Shown piece by piece: positions 44,192 through 53,629 of a DNA stretch of 64,000 bases; positions within the stretch are counted from its first letter, which is position 1, and each line of letters opens with the position of its first letter. The position numbers and the translations under genes were made by a program. The notes under the pieces are model-generated. The model was not told where the DNA came from and ran no database searches. It saw only the letters and a program-made list of their open reading frames with translations. This stretch comes from Neobacillus ginsengisoli (GTDB taxonomy: Bacteria > Bacillota > Bacilli > Bacillales_B > DSM-18226), in NCBI RefSeq assembly GCF_030813055.1, contig NZ_JAUSTW010000004.1, positions 310,001 to 374,000 of the forward strand. Direction: 5' to 3'.

Positions 44192-45883
44192 TTATTTTAC
44201 TTGATAAAGGTAAACTCTCCAGGCAGAATCTTTTTGGTCGAATGCCTTTTTAAATTCCAAACCATTTTCCGCGGCATTGATTATTGGAACTGCTGAGAAG
44301 ATATATCGTCCTCCCATGCTTTTAAATACCTTCGTATTAAGTTGTAAATGATGAATCTTTACCTTTGACGTTTTTTTAAATTCATAATTTTGACCGAGCT
44401 CAGCGACAAATATATAGCATCTTCCTCCCCATTGATCAAAATACTTTTTCAATGAAGGGCTTTTGTTTAATTCCTTTGCAATGATTTTCCTAAACTCATG
44501 CTTATAAGATAATGGATAGAAATTATTGTACGTATCCAGCGTGTAAAATCCATTATATTGGGCGATTGCAGGGTGTAAACCAATACTTGCGACTCGATAA
44601 CTGTTTTTTGGTTTCCCAATATATTTCGCAATCTCTTTAAATTGCTCTGTAGCATAAAATTGTTTAAATGTCGGAGTTTTTGCATCCCGATAATAAATTT
44701 CATTATTGGCAATAAAAACGACAACTAATTGAGCAACCAGACATACTTTAACGAGATGCTTCCAGCCCTTGCCCCTTCGCCATAGAATGTATGAACCCAC
44801 TGCAAACATCAAATAGATAATTAATGGTCTGAGAAAATGAAATCTGGAAAAATTAAATGTATTTAATAAAGAAACTTTTTCTTTTAAAGGCTCCCAGCCT
44901 TTAAAGAACCAAAATGCATACCAGACAGATAAAACAAAATTCAAGATAAATAGATATAAATATCTTTTTTCGAGTGATCCCCTCTTTTTATAATTTATAG
45001 CCAAAAAGACGATAAAGGAAAGCGGGACAATGATGTATGTGTGCAAGGTCATTACATGGGTATGACCTATGAAATAATTTTTAAATACTAATTTTACCGT
45101 GCTCCGAAGTCCAAGATTAGATTCGACAAACTCATTCCTGTTTGTCGGTGCTTCAGGAAAAATCAATGAGTAAACTAATCGATACTCTATCAAAAGGAAA
45201 ATAAAGGTCATCAGGGCAATGCTGCCAAGGAAAATCCAATTATATTTCTTTTTAACAAGTAAATCCCGTAGCCATAAAAGGCCCATGGCAACCAAAAAGA
45301 AGAAAAATCCTAATACAAAACTTGAATAAAGCGGCAGTAAAATGAGTGTAACCCACTCTTTCCATTTATGGTGTCCATTTCTAATATTCAAAAAAGCCCA
45401 AAGTGCAAGCGGCATACCCAATGTACTTAACATACCTGAAGGCCAAAAAGGCGTTAGTGCAAAAGCTAATGATACCCAGACTCTTATTAGGTATGCATCT
45501 TCAGATTTAACAAAGTGGTTTTTGAGCAGTAAGTACATTCCTATAAAGGCAAAAATCCTTGTTATCGTTTGGCTTATTGAAAAAGCAAGCATCGATGGTA
45601 AAAGGGTATGTAACCACTGTATCCCGCTGAATTCTGTTCCAAATGCATTTCGTTCCAGTTGGCCATTGATAATTTGCGGGATACTGGAATTTACACTACC
45701 AAATAATTGACCGCTATCCTTTAATACTTTATACCAGGCAATGTTTGAATCCAGGTTATCATGAACCCGTATATGGGCATTTTCCCCAAGGATAAAAAGG
45801 GGAGAAACAAATAGCACCAATAAAATGGATGCAAAGCATAAGTGCTTTTTTTCTTTATTCCAAGATTTCCACAAATTTTTCAT
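44192..45883 (-). CDS. Large polytopic membrane protein, YkoS-like (DUF6044)
   Basis: A 563-residue protein with about 11-12 membrane helices and a soluble C-terminal region of some 150 residues. After the first helix it has GENAHIRVHDNLDSNIAWYK-like residues, reminiscent of the lumen-facing acidic loop of GT-C glycosyltransferases. With the following YkoT-like enzyme it could transfer a lipid-carried sugar to an outside acceptor; this is inference from family form. The ribosome site is not strong. Confidence 0.77.
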   Translation of the reverse strand: MKNLWKSWNKEKKHLCFASILLVLFVSPLFILGENAHIRVHDNLDSNIAWYKVLKDSGQLFGSVNSSIPQIINGQLERNAFGTEFSGIQWLHTLLPSMLAFSISQTITRIFAFIGMYLLLKNHFVKSEDAYLIRVWVSLAFALTPFWPSGMLSTLGMPLALWAFLNIRNGHHKWKEWVTLILLPLYSSFVLGFFFFLVAMGLLWLRDLLVKKKYNWIFLGSIALMTFIFLLIEYRLVYSLIFPEAPTNRNEFVESNLGLRSTVKLVFKNYFIGHTHVMTLHTYIIVPLSFIVFLAINYKKRGSLEKRYLYLFILNFVLSVWYAFWFFKGWEPLKEKVSLLNTFNFSRFHFLRPLIIYLMFAVGSYILWRRGKGWKHLVKVCLVAQLVVVFIANNEIYYRDAKTPTFKQFYATEQFKEIAKYIGKPKNSYRVASIGLHPAIAQYNGFYTLDTYNNFYPLSYKHEFRKIIAKELNKSPSLKKYFDQWGGRCYIFVAELGQNYEFKKTSKVKIHHLQLNTKVFKSMGGRYIFSAVPIINAAENGLEFKKAFDQKDSAWRVYLYQVK

Positions 45884-45943
45884 TTGTACACCACACGAAA
45901 TTCATTAAATTAGCTAAAAAATAGCTGTTCCATAAAATGTAAT

Positions 45944-45966
45944 GGTACCAATATATTATTGGTACC
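45944..45966. repeat. Perfect 10-bp palindrome with 3-base spacer
   Basis: GGTACCAATA (45944-45953) and TATTGGTACC (45957-45966), exact reverse complements. It lies about 60 bases before the YkoS-like start and about 50 after the deacetylase stop (minus strand). No T run follows, so an operator is as likely as a terminator. Confidence 0.55.
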
Positions 45967-46018
45967 TTCAAACCTTTTTATAAGGGTATATGGATTTATT
46001 TAAAAGCTTTATACAAAT

Positions 46019-46714
46019 TTAAACCAACATTTCATCAATTCTTACACAGGTATAACTTTTGGCAGTCAGTTCTTTTATTACATCATGCAATGCATTAATC
46101 GTATTCAATGGTGCATCTTCATCTGCTCCAAATGTTTCTCCGCTATCATGTAAAAGAATGACATCGCCATGATTAATTTTGTTCAGAAGCTTCTTCTTTA
46201 CTTTTTCACTTCCGCCTTTACTTTTCCAGTCCTCGGCCATAACAGACCAAAGGATAATCTTATAAGGTTTAATAATGAAAAAATCAAACAAATTCAGTAA
46301 TCCCCATGGTGGACGGTAGTAGATCGGTCTAACACCCGTAATTCCTTCTACAACTGAAGCGCTATAATCCAATTCACGTCGAATGGTCCACGGAAGCATA
46401 ATCCAATTGGATCGATGGACATAATTGTGAATTCCGATTAAATGTCCCTCATTATGCATCCGAAGGATCAATTCGGGATTCTTTTCTGCCTTCGATCCCA
46501 AAACAAAAAACGTAGCCTTAATATTGTGTTTCTTCAATAAATCTAAAAGTGTGGGTGTATACTTCGGATCAGGGCCATCATCAAAGGTAAAGGCAATTTT
46601 TGAGGGATCGTCACTGCGTCGAAATACCCCCTTGCCTAATCCAGCCGTAAGTAGAAAAGGTATAATCGTATAGATTACATACAATAGAATCATTCCTGCT
46701 ATAATCTTAAACAT
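46019..46714 (-). CDS. Polysaccharide deacetylase (NodB/PDA family)
   Basis: A 231-residue membrane-anchored enzyme: one N-terminal helix (about 4-24), then the NodB domain with TFDDGPD (Asp45, Asp46), metal site H-x3-H as His96/His100 in IHNYVHRS, RPPWG and the C-terminal VILLHDSG. It removes acetyl groups from an extracellular glycan such as peptidoglycan. The family usually has HSxxH at the metal site; here the Ser/Thr is Asn. Confidence 0.87.
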   Translation of the reverse strand: MFKIIAGMILLYVIYTIIPFLLTAGLGKGVFRRSDDPSKIAFTFDDGPDPKYTPTLLDLLKKHNIKATFFVLGSKAEKNPELILRMHNEGHLIGIHNYVHRSNWIMLPWTIRRELDYSASVVEGITGVRPIYYRPPWGLLNLFDFFIIKPYKIILWSVMAEDWKSKGGSEKVKKKLLNKINHGDVILLHDSGETFGADEDAPLNTINALHDVIKELTAKSYTCVRIDEMLV

Positions 46715-46780
46715 TATTTATTTTCACCTCAACACGATCCGTCCAACCTTTACAAAGGTTTAACAATCCATTTACCTACA

Positions 46781-47968
46781 TTACATGCTTTGTTTCATTT
46801 CCATTGGTAAAAACGCATGGTCTTGTTTTTTTACACGGTTGATTGTACGAATAATTACCTCAAGAGCATCGATTGATGAAGTCTTGGATTGATATTGCTT
46901 GGATCTTTGTTTCATATAAGCTAATGGTTTCGAATCCTTCATAACACTCTGAATTTTACTAATTAAATCACGATTATTTTCAGCTAAAATTGCTAAACCG
47001 GATTCCAATAAAAAATTTGCATTATCTTCTTCTTGTCCGGGAAGAGGATTAAAGATAAAAATTGGCAGTTCCATCGCCAATGCTTCTGATGTCGTAACTC
47101 CTCCCGGCTTTGAAATCATTAAGTCGGAAACAGCCATCAATTCATGGACATGTTCGCAAAATCCCAAAAGAAGAATATCATGCTTCGAGTCCTTAAGCTC
47201 CTCCGCTAACTGTTTGTGCAATTTCTTATTCCGTCCACAAATGATAATTAATTGCATGGATGTTGGTACCGATTCAAGTGCATGAAAAGTTGATAATCCT
47301 TTCCCGATAAAACCGTCACCTCCACCCATAATTAATAAGGTGAATTTTTTTGGATCCAGATCATATTTTTTTGCTAACATCTCGCGGGAATGATGCAGCA
47401 TGAATTTCCGACGGATAGGAATTCCTGTATATTTAATTTTGAAGCTTTCAATTCCGAGGGCAATTAGTCGATCTCGTACCTGCTTTGATCCAACAACATA
47501 TTGGTCAGTATATGGATGGATCCAATATGAGTGATCGGTATAATCGGTAATAACAGTAACAGCCGGGATATCAACTAAACCTTGTTCTTTCAATTGCGAC
47601 ATAATTCCTGCTGCAAAAGGATAAGTGCTAACAACCACCGATGGTTTCAGCTCTTGTAGAATCTCAAGCAATGACCGCATTCCGAGTGAAAATAAGGCAT
47701 TTAACTTTATCGAGAAGGAGCTTTTTTCACGTGTCTTTCTATATATATAGCTATACAGTTGCGGAAACTTTTTAAGACTCCGTTTATAAACGTAATTGCT
47801 AATTGGATATAAGTAGGGATGAATCCATTCCATGATATCTACAATAATGGGTTCTGCGTCAGGAAGAGTATAATCAACGGCTTCACTTATTGCATTTGCC
47901 ACTTGCTTATGTCCATCCCCATATGTGGCTGAAAGAATAAGAATTTTATCCTTGTTTTTAAAGTTCAT
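46781..47968 (-). CDS. UgtP/MurG-like glycosyltransferase (YkoN-like)
   Basis: A 395-residue GT28-type (GT-B) enzyme of the monogalactosyl-/diglucosyl-diacylglycerol synthase group: LILSATYGDGHKQVANAI at the start, PSVVVSTYPF, VITDYTDHSYWIHP, and the C-terminal nucleotide-sugar site ISKPGGVTTSEALAMELPIF with EDNANFL. Related to UgtP, and probably to YkoN of B. subtilis. It adds hexose to a membrane lipid on the cytoplasmic side; the exact lipid is unknown. Confidence 0.87.
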   Translation of the reverse strand: MNFKNKDKILILSATYGDGHKQVANAISEAVDYTLPDAEPIIVDIMEWIHPYLYPISNYVYKRSLKKFPQLYSYIYRKTREKSSFSIKLNALFSLGMRSLLEILQELKPSVVVSTYPFAAGIMSQLKEQGLVDIPAVTVITDYTDHSYWIHPYTDQYVVGSKQVRDRLIALGIESFKIKYTGIPIRRKFMLHHSREMLAKKYDLDPKKFTLLIMGGGDGFIGKGLSTFHALESVPTSMQLIIICGRNKKLHKQLAEELKDSKHDILLLGFCEHVHELMAVSDLMISKPGGVTTSEALAMELPIFIFNPLPGQEEDNANFLLESGLAILAENNRDLISKIQSVMKDSKPLAYMKQRSKQYQSKTSSIDALEVIIRTINRVKKQDHAFLPMEMKQSM

Positions 47969-48062
47969 ACCTTCATTAACTCCTCATTCTTGGTTTGTAT
48001 GTTTCGCCAATCACCTTCATTATTTGATCATAACAATGTTTATTAAACCATTTCCCTTTGGA

Positions 48063-48656
48063 TCACATTGTATTTGTTTTATTCATTATTTTATTTTCTG
48101 CCTTTTCATACTGTTCAATTAAATAATTTAATGGACGGTTGATAAATTTTAAACGTGTTAAGAATCTATGGGTTACAAATGCAATCGTAACACCTATGAA
48201 CATCCCGCCAATTACGTCCAAAGGATAGTGTACCCCGGTCCAAACACGTGAGAAGGCAACTACAGCAGCTAAAACTAACCACAGCCATCCATCACGCTTT
48301 CTCCACATCCAAATTGTTGTTGCTATGACAAAAGCAGCTGTAGCATGGTCACTTGGGAAGGATGCGTTTTTTGCATGTGAGATTAACAAATGGACATGAT
48401 GGGCAACGAATGGTCGATCACGATAAAACGCAAGACCAATTACCATATTGATCAACATCGCGACACAAGCAGCTAAAACAGCTTCAACAACCATTTGTCG
48501 ATTAGTAGGTTTTTTATAAAACCAATAAAAAATGATGGCAGCAAAGAATAGGTATTCTGCCCTTTGAGCTATAATTTCCATAAAAGAATTTAAAAAACTG
48601 TCACTCACTGCCAAGTGATTGATCGTTTGAAATAGTGAATAATCAAAGTTAGACAT
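48063..48656 (-). CDS. PAP2 phosphatase, BcrC-like undecaprenyl-diphosphatase
   Basis: A 197-residue membrane protein with about five helices. PAP2 motifs: FYRDRPFVAHHVH (C1), NASFPSDHATAAF (C2) and SRVWTGVHYPLDVIGG (C3). The block RPFVAHxVHxLIxHAxxASFPSDH is typical of BcrC, which recycles undecaprenyl diphosphate and gives bacitracin tolerance. Two ATGs in a row follow GGAGG; the second (48656) has the better spacing. Confidence 0.85.
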   Translation of the reverse strand: MSNFDYSLFQTINHLAVSDSFLNSFMEIIAQRAEYLFFAAIIFYWFYKKPTNRQMVVEAVLAACVAMLINMVIGLAFYRDRPFVAHHVHLLISHAKNASFPSDHATAAFVIATTIWMWRKRDGWLWLVLAAVVAFSRVWTGVHYPLDVIGGMFIGVTIAFVTHRFLTRLKFINRPLNYLIEQYEKAENKIMNKTNTM

Positions 48657-48772
48657 CATTAACCTCCAAAATTTTCTGTTGAATATACGTACGTTTCACT
48701 TTTTTATCGTTCTATTTAAAAACAAAATATAACATAAAAAATCCTACCTTAAAAGCAATTCCAATCGGGAGC

Positions 48773-49459
48773 CTACCCTTTAAAACGGTATCCGGCGCCC
48801 CAAACGGTCTCGATATATTGAGGATTGGATGGATCCATTTCAATCTTTTCTCTTATTTTTCGGATATGGACGGTTACGGTTGAAATATCTCCTAGAGAAT
48901 CCAAACCCCATAAGCGTTCAAATAACTGTTCTTTGCTGAAAACATGGTTAGGGTGAAGGGCAAAAAAGGTTAATAGGTCAAACTCTTTTGCGGTGAAAAT
49001 TACCTCATGGTTGTTAACAAAAACCCGTCTTGAGCCTTTGTCTATTCGCAACCCCCGAACCATAATGCCATCGCTTTGGGATTCTTTCCCGATTAAACGC
49101 TGATAACGAGAAATGTGTGCTTTCACTCTTGCTACTAATTCGCTAGGACTGAATGGTTTCACGATATAATCATCTGCACCCAAACCCAATCCACGAATTT
49201 TGTCAATATCCTCTTTTTTAGCAGAGACCATTAGAATCGGGATATCTTTTTCGATTCTAATTGCTTTGCATATTTGAAAACCATCTATTCCGGGAAGCAT
49301 CAGATCAAGTAACACTAAATCTACTTCTTCCTTTAATGCCGTGTTTAAACCAGCATTCCCTGATAAAGCAATCACAACCGAAAAACCTTCAATTTCCAAA
49401 TAATCACGTTCAAGTTCCGCAATACTTTTATCATCTTCAATGATTAATATTCTTTTCAT
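48773..49459 (-). CDS. OmpR-family response regulator
   Basis: A 228-residue regulator: receiver domain with acidic pair Asp9/Asp10, phosphorylation site Asp52 (VLLDLMLPG) and Lys101, then a winged-helix DNA-binding domain (about 130-226, FTAKEFDLLTFFALHPNHVFSKEQL, GYRFKG at the end). Its ATG overlaps the stop of the kinase gene (ATGA). Last gene of a unit that also encodes an ABC-2 exporter, which it may control. Confidence 0.92.
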   Translation of the reverse strand: MKRILIIEDDKSIAELERDYLEIEGFSVVIALSGNAGLNTALKEEVDLVLLDLMLPGIDGFQICKAIRIEKDIPILMVSAKKEDIDKIRGLGLGADDYIVKPFSPSELVARVKAHISRYQRLIGKESQSDGIMVRGLRIDKGSRRVFVNNHEVIFTAKEFDLLTFFALHPNHVFSKEQLFERLWGLDSLGDISTVTVHIRKIREKIEMDPSNPQYIETVWGAGYRFKG

Positions 49460-50913
49460 GATTCCTCACCTGCTTTTTTTAACGTAAAGAGAATCGTGGT
49501 CCCTTGACCTTGCTTACTTTCAGCCCAAATGGCCCCTTTATGGCCTTCAATAATTCTTTTGGCAATAGACAACCCTAGGCCGCTTCCGCCTTTTTCTGTT
49601 CCTCTTGCTAAATCAGCACGGTAAAAACGACCAAAAATCAATGGGAGATTTTCTTCCGCAATGCCCGGTCCGTTATCCTCCATCTTAAAAAGAACATATG
49701 AATCTGATGATGAAAGATGAAAGGAAAGCTTTTTGACTTCTTTATCAATATATTTCAAGGAATTATCGACAATGTTCGTTATCACTCGTTTCAAATGTTC
49801 ACGGTCGCCTGTTATCAAATAATCCCCGTTTTTTTCAATATTTAGGTTTATTTCTACCTTCATTTCCTCTAAATCAAAACGTAGCTCTTCGACAAAATCC
49901 CGGAGGTAATGTTCAAAATTAATCCGTTCAAAATAAAAAGGAAGACGTTGTAGATCTAATTTCGAATATAAAAAGAGCTCATCAATCATCCGGTCCAAAT
50001 TTATGGATTTTGTATAAATCGTCTGGATATACCGATCCATTTTTTCAGGACTATTTGCTACTCCATCTCGAATTCCTTCCACGTAGCCTTTGATTGTCGT
50101 GATCGGTGTCTTTAAATCATGTGAAATATTCGCAATTAATTCCTTGCGGTTTTCTTCATACGCTAATTGTGTTTCAATTGATTCTTTTAACCTTATTCGC
50201 ATTTCATCAAACCCTTGAGCTAATTGACCCAATTCATCCTTTGACATCGCTTCAATCGGAATATTTAAGTTTCCTTCCTTCATTTGGTTTGCAGCCTTTT
50301 GCAATTCTCTAATCGGACGGATAATACTCTTCGAAACAAAATAGGTTAGCAATCCATTGGTTACAATTAAAATGAGTATCAATCCGATAAATAAAATCGG
50401 GTAGGAAGAACGGACAAAGTTTGCTAAGCTATTCGCATTTGTCACGAAAAATAACGAACCCTCCGAATTATCAGGATAGAAAAAATCCAATTTTTTTATC
50501 GAAATAAATTGATTGTTATTCCGTTCTAGGGGATCCACTTCACTGTAAAAACCAAACGCAGGCAGGTCTTCCAAATCCAAGCCTTGTAGAAATGATGAAC
50601 GATAAATAATCTTGTTTCCTTTTCGAACTAAAAGAGCTGTTTTTGACTTGCTTAATTGGCTATCAAGTTTTTTTAGAAAGGATTGATCCGCAAGCTGTCC
50701 CGGATTTTTCAGCGACCTCCGTTGCAGGTCAATGAATAGTTGATCTTTTTCCGATAGTGTGTGTTGATGTTCAGGCGGCAAATAGATGTTTCGCAATTCT
50801 TTAATATCCCCTCTATAGAGCAATGCCACCAATAGTGCTGAAACTACCACGAAAAAAATGGGAACAAGGACCATTGCGAGATAGGATATTAAAAGTCTTA
50901 AACGAATTGACAT
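49456..50913 (-). CDS. Membrane sensor histidine kinase with HAMP domain
   Basis: A 485-residue kinase: helix at about 7-33, an extracellular region of about 135 residues, helix at about 172-195, HAMP (about 195-248), HisKA with His265 in ISHDLKTPITTIKGY, and HATPase with NIVDNSLKY, DNGPGI and GGSGLGLSIAKRI. Partner of the response regulator directly downstream. Starts 20 bases after the permease gene. Kinase-before-regulator is the less usual order. Confidence 0.92.
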   Translation of the reverse strand: MSIRLRLLISYLAMVLVPIFFVVVSALLVALLYRGDIKELRNIYLPPEHQHTLSEKDQLFIDLQRRSLKNPGQLADQSFLKKLDSQLSKSKTALLVRKGNKIIYRSSFLQGLDLEDLPAFGFYSEVDPLERNNNQFISIKKLDFFYPDNSEGSLFFVTNANSLANFVRSSYPILFIGLILILIVTNGLLTYFVSKSIIRPIRELQKAANQMKEGNLNIPIEAMSKDELGQLAQGFDEMRIRLKESIETQLAYEENRKELIANISHDLKTPITTIKGYVEGIRDGVANSPEKMDRYIQTIYTKSINLDRMIDELFLYSKLDLQRLPFYFERINFEHYLRDFVEELRFDLEEMKVEINLNIEKNGDYLITGDREHLKRVITNIVDNSLKYIDKEVKKLSFHLSSSDSYVLFKMEDNGPGIAEENLPLIFGRFYRADLARGTEKGGSGLGLSIAKRIIEGHKGAIWAESKQGQGTTILFTLKKAGEES

Positions 50914-50933
50914 CTATTTCACTACTTTCTTCT

Positions 50934-51668
50934 TTAATATTCTTTCCGGGTAAACCTATAGTAGCCCAAAGTGAAGAACAATGCACAAAAAGATAAAAGA
51001 TAAATCGATCTACCCATGATCACAATGTTAAACCCGCTATTAATCCATCGTTGATACCAATTGCTATCATATGCAGGCAGCCACTGCGCGATTGTTGGGA
51101 ACAGATAAGTTAATACAACCATAACAACGTATAGGAGAATGGAAAAGGTTAAAGCTTTGCTGCTGGAACCAAACCATTGAACAAGAAAGACCAATAGAAC
51201 ACCAATTGCCATTAATGGAAACCATGATAATAAAAATGCTGAGATACCAAGTAAAAGCCCATGGAAAGTAAAATTCTCTAACCAGATAGCTCCTGTTATA
51301 AGTGAAGATATCCATACGATTAGTAAAAGAACAAGTAAATAAATACCGGTACATGCAATTTTAGAGGTAAATAGTTTAAACCTTGAAATCGGACGAACGA
51401 GAAAATAGGAAAGGGTTTTTTGTTCTTGTTCTCCCGCAAACATATCACTGACACCTAAAGCCAATAATAATGGTAAATAAAAGGAAACAGCTAAACTTAA
51501 AATGACAAGCGGAAAGCTTTCACCATCGAATGCCGTAAAACCAAATCTATTTTGCATCATTTGAACAGTCGGACCAACAATTAATGGAAACAACGCTGAG
51601 AGGCAAAACAGGACGATAGTCGAGCGTTTACGTAATAATTTATTCCATTCATTTTTTAAGTTCAGCAA
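50934..51668 (-). CDS. ABC-2 type transporter permease
   Basis: A 244-residue protein with six membrane helices and the early conserved stretch EQEQKTLSYFLVRPISRFKLFTSKI common to ABC-2 permeases. It starts with TTG inside the last 20 bases of the ATPase gene. With the ATPase it forms an exporter, of the type that often removes antimicrobial peptides; this role is inferred from neighbours. Confidence 0.85.
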   Translation of the reverse strand: MLNLKNEWNKLLRKRSTIVLFCLSALFPLIVGPTVQMMQNRFGFTAFDGESFPLVILSLAVSFYLPLLLALGVSDMFAGEQEQKTLSYFLVRPISRFKLFTSKIACTGIYLLVLLLIVWISSLITGAIWLENFTFHGLLLGISAFLLSWFPLMAIGVLLVFLVQWFGSSSKALTFSILLYVVMVVLTYLFPTIAQWLPAYDSNWYQRWINSGFNIVIMGRSIYLLSFCALFFTLGYYRFTRKEY

Positions 51669-52392
51669 CTTTGTTCACTTCCTTCCCTTTACGAGTACAA
51701 TCAATATAAAAGGATTCAAACGATTGACCCTCGGCTAATTCATTTTTTGCTACTTCCCCGATGATTTTCCCCTTTGAAAGAATGGCAATCCGATCACATA
51801 GACGCTCTACCTCATCAATCAAATGGGTAGAAAGTATGAACGTGACGCCCTCGTTTTTAGCTAAACGGTTTATAAGTTCTAGAAAATCCAGTTTCCCTTC
51901 AATATCAAGTCCGTTTGTCGGCTCATCTAAAATGACAAAGTTAGGTTTCGAAAGTAATGCGGCTGCTAAATATAACCGCTGGCGCATTCCGGTTGAAAAA
52001 GATTTTACTTTTTCATTCTTATGGGCTTCCATACCAACCCACTCGAGCACTTCGTCAATCCTTGACATCTCAAGTCCTGGATAAATCCTTGCCGCAAGCA
52101 TTAGGTTATCATAAGCAGTAAGATAATCAAAGGCTTCTACCCCGCTAATTAGAGTTCCGACTGATTCCATCGCTTGTTCAAAATGTTCCCTGACATTATG
52201 CCCGTTAATATAAATTTTTCCATTTTCAGGTCGACATAGGGCGACAATACATTTCATTAACGTTGTTTTCCCCGCTCCATTTGGACCTAATAATCCAAAA
52301 ATCTCACCCTTTTTTACGGAAAAACTAATATTCTCCACGCCTCTGCCGTTTTTATACCGCTTTGTCACGTTTTGAATCTCAAGAACATTCAC
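51649..52392 (-). CDS. ABC transporter ATP-binding protein
   Basis: A 247-residue ATPase of the BcrA/DrrA group: Walker A GPNGAGKTT near residue 38, signature SFSTGMRQRL (STGM in place of SGG), Walker B FVILDEPTNGLD, and a switch His in LSTHLIDEVE. GTG start after GGAG. Pairs with the permease that follows. Confidence 0.93.
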   Translation of the reverse strand: MNVLEIQNVTKRYKNGRGVENISFSVKKGEIFGLLGPNGAGKTTLMKCIVALCRPENGKIYINGHNVREHFEQAMESVGTLISGVEAFDYLTAYDNLMLAARIYPGLEMSRIDEVLEWVGMEAHKNEKVKSFSTGMRQRLYLAAALLSKPNFVILDEPTNGLDIEGKLDFLELINRLAKNEGVTFILSTHLIDEVERLCDRIAILSKGKIIGEVAKNELAEGQSFESFYIDCTRKGKEVNKVAELKK

Positions 52393-52473
52393 ACATATTC
52401 ACTCCATTCTTGACCCAAACTTGATTGGGGTTACGTGGGTTTATTGCTTGCTTCTATGCCGTTTATCAAGCGA

Positions 52474-52497
52474 AAGGCAGAGAAACTTCTCTGCCTT
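52474..52497 (-). terminator. Weak hairpin between the secreted protein and the ABC genes
   Basis: Arms AAGGCAGAGA / TCTCTGCCTT with a four-base loop; only TTTCGCTTG follows on the minus strand. It may reduce, rather than end, transcription from 52552-53463 into the ABC/two-component genes. Confidence 0.55.
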
Positions 52498-52551
52498 ATT
52501 TGATTGATAATCTCTCAATCGAATTATTGAGATTGGCTGAACTAAACTTAA

Positions 52552-53463
52552 TTAATCTTCATGACGTTTATGGTTGTCCTGAACAGTAACAACCTTTTTA
52601 CCTTTTAAGTCAATTGTGTTTACTTTTGAATTATTGATATTATCAAATTGGTTTTTAATCGATAAAACAAGACTGTGTGTTGTACCCTTTACATCGGTAC
52701 CTGTTACATGGATGGTTGCATCTTGTTCCATTAAGTAATTGTTTTTATCCACGATTCCGTTAAGGACTACTTTATCAACGGAAATGCCGCTTGTAAGCTG
52801 TGGAAGCACCGGTTTTAAGTCGGCAATATTTAACGAGCCGAATTCACGATTTCCAAAATGCTCCTTATTTTGGTCGATATTCTTCAAAAAGAATGAGACA
52901 ACCGCTTGACCAACTGCCGGTACTTGGTCTTTTGTAAGTTCAAACGATAAACCGGTATTACCATTACCTAAGTCTGAAGAATTGATTTTATCCTGATAAT
53001 TTGTTGTTATCGCATCAAATATAGCTTCAACATCCTTTTGCATTTGCGGAGAAAGCTTGTGACCATTATGATTTTCATTTTTTTGCTGCTCATTTTTTTC
53101 TACATGTCCCTGACGAACATAATAGTTAGTATCATTACTGCTCTTAACGATTGTCTGATGATTTTTGGAATAGTAGTTTAAATTTGTGGTTTTTCCGCCC
53201 TTTGTTACATTTACATTACTACTTGCTGCTTGGGCTGTTAAATTTTCAGAGCTTAAGGAATTAACCGAGTAAAGCTTTTTACCATTATCCGTTAATGATG
53301 CTTCTACATGTGAAGTAAAGTTGGTTAACGTTTGCGTTTTTTTGACAGAATCTTTGAAAAGTTGATATCCGTTTCCTGAAGCTGAAGCTGAAGCTGATAA
53401 AACACCACCAGCCATTAACAAACCACTAATTCCAACAGCTGCCAGAACTTTCTTTTTCATCAT
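52552..53463 (-). CDS. Secreted protein of unknown function
   Basis: A 303-residue exported protein: signal peptide of about 29 residues (KKKVLAAVGISGLLMAGG then SASASASG; no lipobox Cys). The mature part has no Cys, is rich in Asn, Lys and Ser, and holds a hydrophilic His/Asn/Lys stretch around 125-140. No recognised domain; the general look is of LolA-like or DUF-type secreted proteins coded beside ABC-2 exporters. AAGGAGG precedes two ATGs, so it may start one codon later. Confidence 0.7.
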   Translation of the reverse strand: MMKKKVLAAVGISGLLMAGGVLSASASASGNGYQLFKDSVKKTQTLTNFTSHVEASLTDNGKKLYSVNSLSSENLTAQAASSNVNVTKGGKTTNLNYYSKNHQTIVKSSNDTNYYVRQGHVEKNEQQKNENHNGHKLSPQMQKDVEAIFDAITTNYQDKINSSDLGNGNTGLSFELTKDQVPAVGQAVVSFFLKNIDQNKEHFGNREFGSLNIADLKPVLPQLTSGISVDKVVLNGIVDKNNYLMEQDATIHVTGTDVKGTTHSLVLSIKNQFDNINNSKVNTIDLKGKKVVTVQDNHKRHED

Positions 53464-53629
53464 CTTTCCTCCTTCAAACCTAATTATGTAACAAGATAAG
53501 AATAGACAACCAGCCTAAACATTATCTTAATGAATTATTAATTATTTATTAAATTTTTGAGGTAAAAATTTGAACGATAATAAAAGATAAAAAAAAAGAG
53601 AAAGGCTTCAGCCCTCCCCTCCAATTAAC

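Noticed and set aside
46743..46758. Small perfect hairpin AACCTTT / AAAGGTT after the YkoN-like gene
   Set aside because: Seven-base AT-rich arms with no T run on either strand; too weak to call a terminator or operator.
53585..53625. Possible terminator after the M32 carboxypeptidase
   Set aside because: There is a T run on the minus strand, but the only stem I can draw is four to five base pairs; not enough to support a call.
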